A stretch of DNA of 64,000 nucleotides from Citrobacter braakii (GTDB lineage Bacteria > Pseudomonadota > Gammaproteobacteria > Enterobacterales > Enterobacteriaceae), in the NCBI RefSeq assembly GCF_002075345.1, contig NZ_NAEW01000001.1:558001-622000 (forward strand), read 5' to 3'. Position 1 is the first letter of the stretch. Every line of letters starts with the position of its first letter. A program made the translations under genes and the position numbers. Under the pieces are notes generated by a model that did not search any database, was not told the DNA's origin, and saw nothing but the letters and a program-made list of their open reading frames with translations. Below, in pieces: positions 1 to 9,146 of this stretch.

Positions 1-321
1 CCGGTTCGGGTGATTAATGAGCCGATAAAATATTCGATAGAGCCGAACGGAATGCGCTATGTCGAGGTGCATCGACCGCTGTCGCCGGAGGAGGAGCAAA
101 ACGTCCAGACCATGCCGTATGTGCTGCCAGCCGGTTTTACCCAGTTTAAAGACAATAAAGCCGTGGATAATAGTTTGGTGGAAAGAGCCTTGTATCGTCG
201 TGCCGGCTATCCGGTCACCGTAACGGCCGGGCAAGCGTCGGTCGTAAGCAATGGCGCGGAAGTGAAGTCTGCACAGAATGGCGTGCCGGGAGAGGATGCA
301 GAGGTGCGTGCTACGCAATAA
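1..321 (+). CDS. ldtE: L,D-transpeptidase LdtE (YnhG), C-terminal part
   Basis: The reading frame is open from the first base of the window, so the 5' part lies outside it; about 106 C-terminal residues are visible. They match my recollection of the tail of LdtE/YnhG, the periplasmic L,D-transpeptidase that makes 3-3 peptidoglycan crosslinks: a [12 protein letters not shown] segment, then [10 protein letters not shown] and a low-complexity Ala/Val/Glu-rich tail. The catalytic YkuD Cys motif is not in the window. The gene is convergent with lpp and shares its terminator, as in E. coli. Identity rests on the tail plus synteny with lpp and pykF. Confidence 0.85.
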   Translation, partial: PVRVINEPIKYSIEPNGMRYVEVHRPLSPEEEQNVQTMPYVLPAGFTQFKDNKAVDNSLVERALYRRAGYPVTVTAGQASVVSNGAEVKSAQNGVPGEDAEVRATQ

Positions 322-345
322 CAGGGAAGGGAAATTCAGAGCAAA

Positions 346-376
346 AAAAATGGCGCACAATGTGCGCCATTTTTAT
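346..376. terminator. Bidirectional terminator between ldtE and lpp
   Basis: The inverted repeat ATGGCGCA/TGCGCCAT lies between the convergent ends of ldtE and lpp, with an A-run on its left and TTTTTA on its right. It can therefore act as a rho-independent terminator in both directions. Confidence 0.8.
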
Positions 377-389
377 TACACAGATACTA

Positions 390-638
<249 letters not shown>

Positions 639-664
639 CTAGATTGAGTTAATCTCCATGTAGC

Positions 665-712
665 GTTACAAGTATTACACAAAGTTTTTTATGTTGAGAA
701 TATTTTTTTGAT
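665..712 (-). promoter_or_regulatory. lpp promoter
   Basis: Read on the minus strand, an extremely AT-rich block leads into TAATACT (671-677) as the -10, followed by a short leader to the lpp ATG at 626. This is the layout of the strong E. coli lpp promoter. The exact start site is inferred. Confidence 0.6.
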
Positions 713-882
713 GGGAATGCACTTATTTTTGATCGTTCGCTCAAAGAAGCATCGAATTGTGCAAAAACGGCTAAAAACCCGAGTGAAAACAGAAAGCTTC
801 CATCGGATTCATCTTAGATAATCACGGATTAGATAGTGAAATCCGATTTGATTTTTTATTAATTGTAGCTATCGATAAAATA

Positions 883-909
883 AAAAAAGCGCCACCAGGG
901 CGCTTTTTT
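883..909 (-). terminator. pykF terminator
   Basis: GCGCC/GGCGC stem with A/T runs on both sides (AAAAAAGCGCC...GGCGCTTTTTT) immediately downstream of the pykF stop codon. Confidence 0.8.
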
Positions 910-935
910 AAGCAAATTAATTCGCGTTGGAATTA

Positions 936-2348
936 TTACAGTACGTGAACGGATGCCGTGTTGGTCGTGCCGCTCGGAACCAGTGCACCGGAAACCATCA
1001 CCACAACGTCACCTTTCTGAGCCAGACCGCTTTCCAGAGCGACTTCTTTACCCAGACGATAGAAATCATCGGTAGAGCTGATTTCTTTAACTACCTGTGC
1101 AACAACGCCTTTGCTCAGCACCAGCTGACGCGCGGTAGTTTCGTTGGTGGTCAGCGCCAGGATGGTGGCATCCGGGAAGTATTTACGTACTGCGCGAGCA
1201 GATTTACCGCCCTGGGTTGCTACAACGATCAGCGGAGCATCCAGTTTTTCTGCAGTTTCAACCGCGCCACGGCAAACGGCTTCGGTGATGCGCAGTTTGC
1301 GGCTGTCGTTGTTGAAGTCCAGACGGCTGGTCATCACGCGGTCGGTACGCTCACAGATGGTTGCCATGATGGTGACGGCTTCCAGCGGGTATTTACCTTT
1401 TGCAGACTCGCCAGACAGCATTACTGCATCGGTACCGTCGAGGATGGCGTTCGCTACGTCACCGGCTTCAGCGCGGGTCGGACGCGGGTTTTTGATCATG
1501 GAGTCCAGCATCTGGGTCGCAGTGATAACGACTTTACGTGCACGGATACATTTTTCGATGATCATCTTCTGCGCGAAGATAACTTCTTCAACCGGGATCT
1601 CAACGCCCATGTCGCCACGAGCAACCATGATACCGTCAGATGCTTCGAGGATTTCGTCGAAGTTGTTCAGGCCTTCCTGGTTTTCGATTTTGGAGATGAT
1701 CTGGATGTTTTCGCCGCCGTGCGCTTTCAGGTGCTCACGGATTTCAACGACGTCAGAACGTTTACGGATAAAGGATGCTGCAACGAAGTCAACGCCTTGC
1801 TCGCAACCGAAGATCAGGTCCTGTTTGTCTTTTTCAGCCAGTGCTGGCAGCGCGATGGAAACGCCCGGCAGGTTAACGCCTTTGTTTTCGCCCAGATCGC
1901 CGTTGTTCAGCACTTTACAGATAACTTTGTTACCTTCGATAGCGGTAACTTCCATGCCGATCAGACCATCGTCAACCAGAACGGTATTGCCGACGGACAG
2001 ATCTTTAGTGAAGCCTTCATAAGTAACAGCAACGATTTCGTTGTTGCCGACGACAGATTTGTCGGTGGTGAAGGTGAAGGTTTGGCCCGCTTTCAGGGAA
2101 ACGTCGTTACCGCCTTCCAGTTTGATGGTACGGATTTCCGGACCTTTGGTGTCGAGCAGGATTGCGGCTTTCTTGCCGGTTTTGCTCATGACGTTGCGCA
2201 AATTCTTGATGCGCTGACCGTGTTCTTCATAGTCCCCGTGGGAGAAGTTCAGACGCATGACGTTCATGCCCGCGTCCAGCATTTTGGTTAACATCTCTTC
2301 GGATTCGGTTTTCGGACCGATGGTGCAAACAATTTTCGTCTTTTTCAT
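936..2348 (-). CDS. pykF: Pyruvate kinase I (fructose-1,6-bisphosphate activated)
   Basis: The 470-residue protein converts phosphoenolpyruvate and ADP to pyruvate and ATP, the last step of glycolysis. It begins [16 protein letters not shown], the start typical of PykF rather than PykA. It carries the substrate-binding MRLNFSHG, the [11 protein letters not shown] strand, the signature region [13 protein letters not shown] (active-site Lys in SKIEN) and [12 protein letters not shown]. The ATQMLDSM and [10 protein letters not shown] motifs follow, then the C-terminal allosteric domain. Length equals the E. coli enzyme. The gene is convergent to nothing and lies upstream of lpp on the same strand; a Cra site is visible upstream. 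Confidence 0.98.
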   Translation of the reverse strand: MKKTKIVCTIGPKTESEEMLTKMLDAGMNVMRLNFSHGDYEEHGQRIKNLRNVMSKTGKKAAILLDTKGPEIRTIKLEGGNDVSLKAGQTFTFTTDKSVVGNNEIVAVTYEGFTKDLSVGNTVLVDDGLIGMEVTAIEGNKVICKVLNNGDLGENKGVNLPGVSIALPALAEKDKQDLIFGCEQGVDFVAASFIRKRSDVVEIREHLKAHGGENIQIISKIENQEGLNNFDEILEASDGIMVARGDMGVEIPVEEVIFAQKMIIEKCIRARKVVITATQMLDSMIKNPRPTRAEAGDVANAILDGTDAVMLSGESAKGKYPLEAVTIMATICERTDRVMTSRLDFNNDSRKLRITEAVCRGAVETAEKLDAPLIVVATQGGKSARAVRKYFPDATILALTTNETTARQLVLSKGVVAQVVKEISSTDDFYRLGKEVALESGLAQKGDVVVMVSGALVPSGTTNTASVHVL

Positions 2349-2553
2349 GACAGTCTTAGTCTTTAAGTTGAGAAGGATATGGAAATCTGGCTCCCGCCGC
2401 GCACGGACGGGAAGCTAAACCTGAGTTACGAAAGTTGTGATGCCTCGCACTAAGGATAGGTGACATCGAAAGAGCGTGCAGAGGAATGTGTGCTTGTGTT
2501 TCAGCCCAACGGGATGGTGAGTTTTGTAGTCGTTGAGTTTTACAGGTCAATGT

Positions 2554-2568
2554 GCTGAAACCATTCAA
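2554..2568 (-). promoter_or_regulatory. Cra (FruR) operator of pykF
   Basis: GCTGAAACCATTCAA (minus strand TTGAATGGTTTCAGC) matches the imperfect palindrome TGAAWCGWTTCAGC bound by Cra. Cra is known to repress pykF in E. coli. The site is about 200 bases upstream of the start codon. Confidence 0.7.
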
Positions 2569-2736
2569 GAGACAATTGGCGCGCATTATACGCTGAAAAT
2601 TATCAAAAAGGAAAATGGAAACAGCGTTTCAAAACACTTCTGTGCAGTTTTACAGAAAATATTCATTAATTTGTTTCCAGGTATGGATAAAGAGGTTGTT
2701 CGCAGCAGCATTTGTTGCGCAACAAGGTGTAATTGT

Positions 2737-3306
2737 CATCCCAATCCCGTTCAGCTAACACCTTAGTTTCAGAAAGCATCAACATGTGTTGGCGGAGGTA
2801 ATGAACATCCCATCGCAGAGAAAGGGTTCCGTTCACCTCATGTTCATCGTTTCTCTGAAACACCGATTCCTGCGAACGTGTTAAGGGTACTATCGCCGTA
2901 CCCTTAACAATCCCGGCTCCCGGCAGGAAAATTGCCGCTCCGCGGTCCCCTCCGTTTATTCCTCCAGGCTACCGGGCCGGGCGCGAGGTAGCGTCCCTGC
3001 AAAACGCGCCCTGAACCCGCATCCCTGCGGGTTCTCCCGGCCTTACGGAAACACGTCGGCAATTTTCAGCCGGACCAGCCCACACCTGACCACCTGCGTT
3101 TTTTATCTGAACAGCAAAACAGAGTTAACTGGAAGTCAGTGCGTTGCAGCGATGACCCCGGTCCGGCTGAAAATCGATGAGCCTCCCTTGCGCGTTCACG
3201 GGTATCTGAGCCTCATAGAATTGATACCACTGAGGTGAACGGAACCCTGAGCCGAAATCATATGTTCTCAATAATGCTTAACTGACAAGCATTACATCCC
3301 AATCCC
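2737..3306. repeat. Unidentified element with nested inverted repeats, no gene
   Basis: The roughly 900 bases between the pykF promoter and the MetN-like gene hold no credible coding region but are highly structured. An outer perfect 18-bp inverted repeat (2823-2840 with 3231-3248; core GGGTTCCGTTCACCTCA) encloses a 12-bp hairpin (2879-2890/2898-2909), an 8-bp hairpin (3013-3020/3027-3034) and a 15-bp inverted repeat (3062-3076/3160-3174; ATTTTCAGCCGGACC). A 12-bp direct repeat, CATCCCAATCCC, flanks the whole unit (2737-2748 and 3295-3306). The inside is GC-rich against AT-rich flanks. No reverse transcriptase or transposase is present. I do not recognise it; a MITE-like element or a structured RNA are both possible. 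Confidence 0.6.
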
Positions 3307-3482
3307 TGACTTTTTGTGTATAACGCCGATCAAACCGACATATTTCTAAAAGTTATATCAAATGCGTTTTAATTCATTTTAAAAGCCAATCTCACTGATT
3401 ACACTCGTTTGGACATCCATACTGCTAAACAGCCAAAAGCGCTAGCAGCAGAACAATAAGCAGCAGCGGATACCTAAACGAC

Positions 3483-4505
3483 ATGATTGTCCTGAAAAAT
3501 ATTTCGAAAGTGTTTACACCAGGTCGGCTTGCCATTACCGCTGTCGATAACGTCAACCTGACGGTTGAACAGGGACAGATTTACGGAATTATTGGTTACA
3601 GCGGGGCGGGGAAAAGCACCTTAATACGCTTACTTAATGGTCTGGAAAAACCGACTTCAGGCAGCGTAACGATTAACGGCCACGATATCTCTGCCGCCCG
3701 TGGGGAAGCGTTACGTCAGGCGCGACTGAAAATCAGCATGGTGTTTCAACACTTCAATTTGCTGTGGTCACGAACGGTTAGTGAAAATATTGCGTTCTCT
3801 ATGCAAATTGCTGGAGCGCCAAAAGCATCAATTAAAGCGCGAGTTGCTGAACTGATTTCGCTGGTGGGGCTGAGCGGTCGTGAAAATGCGTATCCGTCCC
3901 AGCTTAGCGGTGGGCAAAAACAGCGGGTAGGAATTGCCCGTGCGCTGGCGAACAATCCTGACGTTCTGCTGTGTGACGAAGCCACTTCGGCGCTGGATCC
4001 GCAAACTACCGATCAGATCCTCGATTTGCTGCTCGATATTAATCGCCGCTTCAAATTAACCATTGTGCTGATCACGCATGAAATGCACGTGGTACGCAAA
4101 ATCTGCGATCGCGTCGCGGTAATGGAAAACGGCAGGGTCGTTGAGGAAGGCGACGTGCTCAACGTCTTTACCCATCCGCAGCAGCCGATCACCCGACAGT
4201 TTGTTCGTCAGGTGAGTCAGTACACCGAGGAAGACGAGTTTAACCCACAGTTGGCCCGCGAGCTGGGCGGTGTGGTGATCAAGCTAACGTTTACCGGGCA
4301 ACGTACGCATCGGCCGGTGGTTGGCGAATTGACCCTGCGCTATGGCCTGCCGTTTAACATTTTACACGGCAAGATGACGCAAACCGCGCACGGCGTGTTT
4401 GGTCAGCTTTGGGTGCACGTTGTGGCCTCTGAGGAACAATTGAACAATATTTTGGCCGATCTGCGCCAGAGCGACATTGAAGGCGAGGTAATCAACCATG
4501 GCTGA
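3483..4505 (+). CDS. MetN-like methionine/NlpA-type ABC importer, ATP-binding subunit
   Basis: This is a 340-residue ABC ATPase with Walker A GYSGAGKST (about residues 38-46), signature LSGGQKQRVG, Walker B VLLCDEATSALDP and the His switch in LITHEMHVV. The C-terminal ~90 residues look like the NIL domain that senses intracellular methionine in MetN. It is the first gene of a three-gene operon with a MetI-like permease and an NlpA-type binding protein. The stop overlaps the next start (4498). It is a paralogue, not the canonical metNIQ, which sits elsewhere in enterics; Salmonella SfbABC is a similar set. Substrate is probably methionine or a related compound, but that is inference. Confidence 0.85.
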   Translation: MIVLKNISKVFTPGRLAITAVDNVNLTVEQGQIYGIIGYSGAGKSTLIRLLNGLEKPTSGSVTINGHDISAARGEALRQARLKISMVFQHFNLLWSRTVSENIAFSMQIAGAPKASIKARVAELISLVGLSGRENAYPSQLSGGQKQRVGIARALANNPDVLLCDEATSALDPQTTDQILDLLLDINRRFKLTIVLITHEMHVVRKICDRVAVMENGRVVEEGDVLNVFTHPQQPITRQFVRQVSQYTEEDEFNPQLARELGGVVIKLTFTGQRTHRPVVGELTLRYGLPFNILHGKMTQTAHGVFGQLWVHVVASEEQLNNILADLRQSDIEGEVINHG

Positions 4506-5166
4506 AGAACTGTTTCCTCATCTGAAGTGGGAACAACTGCTGGCAGCAACCCAGGAAACGCTCTACATGACGGTCCTTTCTGGCGCGGCGACCTTTGTCC
4601 TGGGCGTTGCACTTGGTCTGGCGCTGTTCCTGACCGCACGCGGCGGACTGTTTCACAATCGCGCGGTGTATAGCGTTATTTCGCTGGTGGTGAATATCTT
4701 TCGTTCCATCCCGTTCATCATTCTGATCGTGCTGCTGATCCCGTTTACCAAAGCGATGGTTGGCACCATTCTCGGCGCTAATGCCGCGTTGCCTGCGCTG
4801 ATCGTAGGGGCGGCACCGTTTTATGCGCGTCTGGTCGAAATTGCCCTGCGTGAAGTCGACAAAGGCGTTATTGAGGCGACGCGTTCGATGGGCGCACGGC
4901 TAAGCACGCTTATTTTTCGGGTTTTACTGCCGGAATCCTCTCCTGCCCTGGTGTCCGGGATCACCGTGACGCTGATTGCGCTGGTCAGCTACAGCGCGAT
5001 GGCAGGGGTGATTGGCGCCGGTGGTTTAGGGAATTTGGCCTATCTGGAAGGATTCCAGCGCAACCACAGCGACGTCACGCTGGTGGCGACGGTGACGATT
5101 TTGCTCATTGTCTTCATCATCCAGCTTTGCGGCGATGTGATCACCTCTCTGTTAGATAAACGCTAA
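4498..5166 (+). CDS. MetI-like ABC importer permease
   Basis: The 222-residue inner-membrane permease has five or so hydrophobic segments. It carries the EAA-type coupling loop: EATRSMGARLSTLIFRVLLP, around residues 125-145. That loop contacts the ATPase encoded just upstream. The VGAAPFYARLVEIALREVD segment is characteristic of MetI-type permeases. Its start overlaps the end of the ATPase gene by 8 bases, indicating translational coupling, and the binding-protein gene follows 21 bases later. Confidence 0.88.
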   Translation: MAEELFPHLKWEQLLAATQETLYMTVLSGAATFVLGVALGLALFLTARGGLFHNRAVYSVISLVVNIFRSIPFIILIVLLIPFTKAMVGTILGANAALPALIVGAAPFYARLVEIALREVDKGVIEATRSMGARLSTLIFRVLLPESSPALVSGITVTLIALVSYSAMAGVIGAGGLGNLAYLEGFQRNHSDVTLVATVTILLIVFIIQLCGDVITSLLDKR

Positions 5167-5187
5167 TAAAATACGGAAACCATTATC

Positions 5188-6000
5188 ATGAAAAAATCAC
5201 TGACGTTACTCGCCGCAGCAACCTTAAGCGCCCTGAGCTTTGCCTCCTGGGCAGATACTCTGACCGTTGGCGCCTCTAACGTGCCGCACGCGGAGATCCT
5301 TGAGCAGGCTAAGCCTATTCTGGCGAAGCAGGGGATCGATTTAGAGATTAAACCGTTCCAGGATTACATTCTGCCCAACACCGCGCTGGCTGGCCGTGAG
5401 ATTGACGCTAACTACTTCCAGCATATTCCGTACCTGAACAGCGTGATTAAAGATCATGCGGGCGATAAAACCTATGATTTCGTCAGTGCCGGAGCGATTC
5501 ACATCGAGCCAATTGGGATCTATTCGAAAAAAGTGAAATCGCTTAAAGATCTGCCGGAAGGCGGCAAGGTCATCATGCGCGATGCGGTATCTGAGGAAGG
5601 CCGTATTCTGTCGATTTTCGAAAAAGAGGGCGTAATCAAGCTGAAGCCGGGCGTGGATAAAGTCACCGCGCGCATTAGCGATATCGTCGAGAACCCGAAA
5701 AAACTGAAGTTCCTGCCTAACGTGGAAGCCGCGCTGTTACCGCAGATGTATAACAACGACGAAGGCGATGCGGTGGTGATTAACGCCAACTACGCCATCG
5801 ACGCCGGGCTGGATCCGGTGAAAGATCCTATCGCTGTCGAAAGTGGTGAAAACAACCCGTATGCCAACATCATTACCGTGCATCGTGGCGACGAGAAGAA
5901 AAAAGATATCGTGGCGCTGGTTGATGTCCTGCACTCAAAAGAGATCCAGGACTGGATCCGCACCAAATATAAAGGTGCGGTGATCCCGGTAAATAACTGA
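5188..6000 (+). CDS. MetQ/NlpA-family periplasmic substrate-binding protein
   Basis: The 270-residue protein belongs to the NlpA family (DTLTVGASNVPHAEIL...YILPNTALAGREIDANYFQH). A Sec signal peptide of about 22 residues ends ...FASWA. There is no lipobox Cys, so unlike MetQ/NlpA lipoproteins this one is predicted to be soluble in the periplasm. It would deliver substrate to the permease and ATPase encoded immediately upstream. A REP-type repeat follows the stop codon. The family binds methionine most often; Salmonella SfbA is a soluble relative. Substrate is not determined by the sequence. Confidence 0.87.
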   Translation: MKKSLTLLAAATLSALSFASWADTLTVGASNVPHAEILEQAKPILAKQGIDLEIKPFQDYILPNTALAGREIDANYFQHIPYLNSVIKDHAGDKTYDFVSAGAIHIEPIGIYSKKVKSLKDLPEGGKVIMRDAVSEEGRILSIFEKEGVIKLKPGVDKVTARISDIVENPKKLKFLPNVEAALLPQMYNNDEGDAVVINANYAIDAGLDPVKDPIAVESGENNPYANIITVHRGDEKKKDIVALVDVLHSKEIQDWIRTKYKGAVIPVNN

Positions 6001-6015
6001 TCCGCTGGCGTTACC

Positions 6016-6049
6016 TTATCCGGCCTACGATGTTCTGTAGGCCGGATAA
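6016..6049. repeat. REP/BIME hairpin
   Basis: TTATCCGGCCTAC and GTAGGCCGGATAA form a perfect 13-bp stem with an 8-base loop. This is the classic enterobacterial REP sequence, placed between the convergent metQ-like gene and ttrA. A second partial REP (CATCCGGCGC) follows at about 6066. Confidence 0.85.
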
Positions 6050-6074
6050 AACGCGTTGGCGTGGCCATCCGGCG

Positions 6075-9000
6075 CTAGAGTTTCACTCGCTCAATCCTCG
6101 CTGGCAACCCCTGGCGCACCGCTGCACCTGACACCCAGTCAAGCCAGGTATTGGCTACCTGCCGGGTAGGATCCGCAAAGCCCAAATCGTTGAGATTAAT
6201 CCCCGACCTTATTTGTGCGTCAAACGCCATCGGCTTGCCGTCGAGCGTATGCTGCGCCGCGCCCATTTCTTTATGCCCATAACCGTGTTCAATGGCGATC
6301 ACGCCCGGCATCACGCCATTAAGCAGGCTTATCTGCGCCTGCGCCTGACCGCCAGGCGTGGTGATACGCACCATATCGCCGTGCGCTAAACCATATCGTT
6401 GACCATCCTGCGGATTAAGCGCCACCAGATTAACCGGCTTCAGATGATGCAAACGTGGGATCACCGCCGTGGCGCTGGACATGGTATTGGATTTAAAAGA
6501 AATCAGTTTCAGCGGCCACTCTTGTTCCGGGAACAACTCCTCGACCGCACGCCCATCTGACAGGCGTGAAGGATACCAGGCCGGGCAGCCGCTGTAGCGC
6601 TCGCCGGTAATTGCATGGCGGTGCGCGGCGACGTCCGCATTCCAGATTTGTAGCGGTTTTTCCCACGCATTGCCTATCCGATTCTCAACCCGCCCGCTGT
6701 TGTCCGGCGCAAAACGCCCACCGCGGGAGTAGATAAATGCCACCCGGCTGATTTCATCGGCTTTCAGCGTTTGGGTCATCACAGGCACGATCCGCTGTAC
6801 CCCAGTCAGCGCCAGGTCTTCCGGTTGCGCTTCAGCGACCGGTGCTTTGCCCATAAACGCAATATTGGCGGCGAGTCGCAGGTAGTAATCTTCCGCACGA
6901 TTCAACGGATAGTGATTGCCCTGCGGATCGGTAATCGCATTGTCACCAAATCCGGGGAGCCCGATACGTTTTGCCACTGCGATACAGAAAGATTCCATCG
7001 AGGCGGGTTGACCATCAGCGGTACTGCTGGTTGCCGCTGTCACTACCGGCCAACGCGCGGTGGTGGCTTTACTGGCAACGCCGGCCCACGGGGCGCTGAA
7101 TCCCCAACTTTCGAAGTTGTGGGTATCCGGCACGATGTAATCAGCCAGCGCCGTGGTTTCGTTCATAAAGGCGTCAATAGCGATAAACAGCGGCAGACGC
7201 GCAGGATCCTTGAGCTTTTCTTCCGCCACGCCGCGCAACCCTGCGATGCCGTAGAACGGGTTAGTCATGTTGGAGATCCAGGCTTTCAGTGGATAAGGGT
7301 AGCCTTCCAGCGCCGAGACGAGGAGTTCGGTAAGCTGGCCTGCGACAAACGGATACCACGGGGCTTTGGCCGGGAAGGGCGATTGTCCGGCGGCCACCTT
7401 ATTGCGATACTCTTCGGAAGACTCATAAGCAGTTTTACTGCGCGCGATGCTTAATCCTTTTGGTTTTACCTTCCCGGCGAAGCTGTCCATGTTATAGCGC
7501 GGACCGTCGGTGGCGCCATTGAACTTGCCGCCGCCGACAAATACGCCGCCTTCAAGACTGAGATTGCCAATCAGCGCATTGAGCATCATCACCGCCCAGG
7601 CGTTATAAAATCCATTGCCTGCCATCATTCCACCGTGCGTAATCACCGCTGCCTGGCGGCCATGGCGGGTAAACGCGTCGGCCAGGGCGCCAATGTCAGC
7701 TTCAGACACGCCGCATTGCTGGCTGTACTGCGTCAGCGTTAGTTTCCCGGCGGACTCTTTCAGACACTGGAAGCTGCTTTTTACCGTCACCGTCTGACCG
7801 TCTGCCAGCGTGACCTGGCGGGTGACGAACAGCTGCGCGCGTGGGCAACTGCTGGCGGCGACAATTTCGCCGGCCTCGTTAATGACCACCGGCTCCTGGG
7901 CGGCGTTTGCACTCAGGTGCGCGAGGGTTAAATGCTGTCCGGCAAGGGTTGGAAGCTCATCGGTAATCACCAGATGCGTGGCGTTAGTCCAACTTTTTTC
8001 TCCGGCCTGCTGCATGGCCTGTACGCCGGGAATGGTGAGATAATCGGCGTTATAACGCTGTTTTTCGATAATCCAACGGATCATCCCCATCGCCAGCGCG
8101 GAGTCACTTCCCGGACGTACAGGCTGCCAGTGGCCGCGATTGTCAGCCTGCACCGTGGTCAATGGCAGGGCCGGTGCCACCACCACGTAACGGAAGTCGT
8201 CGCGTAAACGGGCGCTGGCCAGTTGGCGAGCCTGGCGCTTAAACGGGTTACCGGATTGCGCCGGAGACGTTCCCATAAATAGCGCGAATTTGACATTGTC
8301 CCAGTCGGGCTTCACATGGGTATTTTTATCCAGATCGCCCATTAACGCACCGGAACCGGCCCGGTATGCCAGACCACAGTAAGCGCCATGAGCGCCGAAG
8401 TTTTTACTGCCAAAACTATTTAATGCAAAGCGGCGCAAAAATGTATCACGTCCTTCATCGCTGGTATTGGTGACCAGCAGTTGATTGGATTTAGGGCCAA
8501 AGCCGGGATGCCTGGCATCAAGCGGTGTGTTGGTGTCATGGATTGCCCGCAAGCCGTCAACGTGGCCTTCACCAAACAAGTCGCCGCCTTCCACCACCTC
8601 TTTGATCAGCTGTTCAAAGCTGATGCTCTGCCATTTTCCCTCACCGCGTTTGCCGACACGTTTCATGGGCTGGAGAATGCGTAACGGGCTGTATAAACCT
8701 TCAAGTAAGGTTGCGCCACGGGCGCAGGCCGTGGAACGAGCGTCAAGACCCGTTTCGCCCGCCAGTTGTTCCATTGCGGTGGCAAAGGGGACGGAGGCGT
8801 CAATATGGTGCTCGTGAGACAATGGGTGATAGGGGTTGCCCGCAATGCGCAACACCTTGCCTTGTTCGCTGTCAACGCGCACCCGCACGCCACACTGCGT
8901 CCAGCAGCCGAAGCACTGTGTCATGGAGATAACCTGCTGCGGGTTCTGCTGCCAGCGCGGCTGGGCATTGGCTTCGGGGATGAGGGCGTTACCAAAGATG

Positions 9001-9146
9001 CGGTCTCGGGTAATTTTGCCCGAGGAGCCGTCCAGCAAACCGTCTATCGCGCGCTTTGCCACATCCCGATAACTCAGGCCAAAAGTCACCATGCCACCTA
9101 CGGCAAGGCCTACTTTAAGCCACTGACGACGGGTTAAATTAGCCAT
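6075..9146 (-). CDS. ttrA: Tetrathionate reductase subunit A, molybdopterin catalytic subunit
   Basis: This 1023-residue protein is the catalytic subunit of the periplasmic tetrathionate reductase (tetrathionate to two thiosulfate). The N-terminal Tat signal TRRQWLK (residues 5-11) sends the folded enzyme across the membrane. The Cys set C78, C81, C85 (CFGCWTQC), with a fourth near residue 142 (CARG), binds the [4Fe-4S] cluster. The rest is the molybdopterin-oxidoreductase fold with a C-terminal dinucleotide-binding domain. It is last in the order ttrB, ttrC, ttrA on the minus strand, overlapping ttrC by 8 bases. That is the Salmonella arrangement (ttrBCA), with ttrSR divergent. Confidence 0.95.
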   Translation of the reverse strand: MANLTRRQWLKVGLAVGGMVTFGLSYRDVAKRAIDGLLDGSSGKITRDRIFGNALIPEANAQPRWQQNPQQVISMTQCFGCWTQCGVRVRVDSEQGKVLRIAGNPYHPLSHEHHIDASVPFATAMEQLAGETGLDARSTACARGATLLEGLYSPLRILQPMKRVGKRGEGKWQSISFEQLIKEVVEGGDLFGEGHVDGLRAIHDTNTPLDARHPGFGPKSNQLLVTNTSDEGRDTFLRRFALNSFGSKNFGAHGAYCGLAYRAGSGALMGDLDKNTHVKPDWDNVKFALFMGTSPAQSGNPFKRQARQLASARLRDDFRYVVVAPALPLTTVQADNRGHWQPVRPGSDSALAMGMIRWIIEKQRYNADYLTIPGVQAMQQAGEKSWTNATHLVITDELPTLAGQHLTLAHLSANAAQEPVVINEAGEIVAASSCPRAQLFVTRQVTLADGQTVTVKSSFQCLKESAGKLTLTQYSQQCGVSEADIGALADAFTRHGRQAAVITHGGMMAGNGFYNAWAVMMLNALIGNLSLEGGVFVGGGKFNGATDGPRYNMDSFAGKVKPKGLSIARSKTAYESSEEYRNKVAAGQSPFPAKAPWYPFVAGQLTELLVSALEGYPYPLKAWISNMTNPFYGIAGLRGVAEEKLKDPARLPLFIAIDAFMNETTALADYIVPDTHNFESWGFSAPWAGVASKATTARWPVVTAATSSTADGQPASMESFCIAVAKRIGLPGFGDNAITDPQGNHYPLNRAEDYYLRLAANIAFMGKAPVAEAQPEDLALTGVQRIVPVMTQTLKADEISRVAFIYSRGGRFAPDNSGRVENRIGNAWEKPLQIWNADVAAHRHAITGERYSGCPAWYPSRLSDGRAVEELFPEQEWPLKLISFKSNTMSSATAVIPRLHHLKPVNLVALNPQDGQRYGLAHGDMVRITTPGGQAQAQISLLNGVMPGVIAIEHGYGHKEMGAAQHTLDGKPMAFDAQIRSGINLNDLGFADPTRQVANTWLDWVSGAAVRQGLPARIERVKL

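Noticed and set aside
927-2291. 454-residue plus-strand open frame opposite pykF
   Set aside because: It is the antisense of pykF, whose codon bias leaves the opposite frame open. Its protein is rich in Phe, Gln and Asp and has no domain.
2881-2909. Hairpin TGTTAAGGGTAC/GTACCCTTAACA as a simple terminator
   Set aside because: It is not followed by a T tract and no gene ends near it, so it is treated as part of the repeat module.
3420-3450. Possible MetJ boxes before the MetN-like gene (GGACATCC ATACTGCT)
   Set aside because: Only five of eight bases match AGACGTCT in each half, which is too weak to call, although the gene family makes it tempting.
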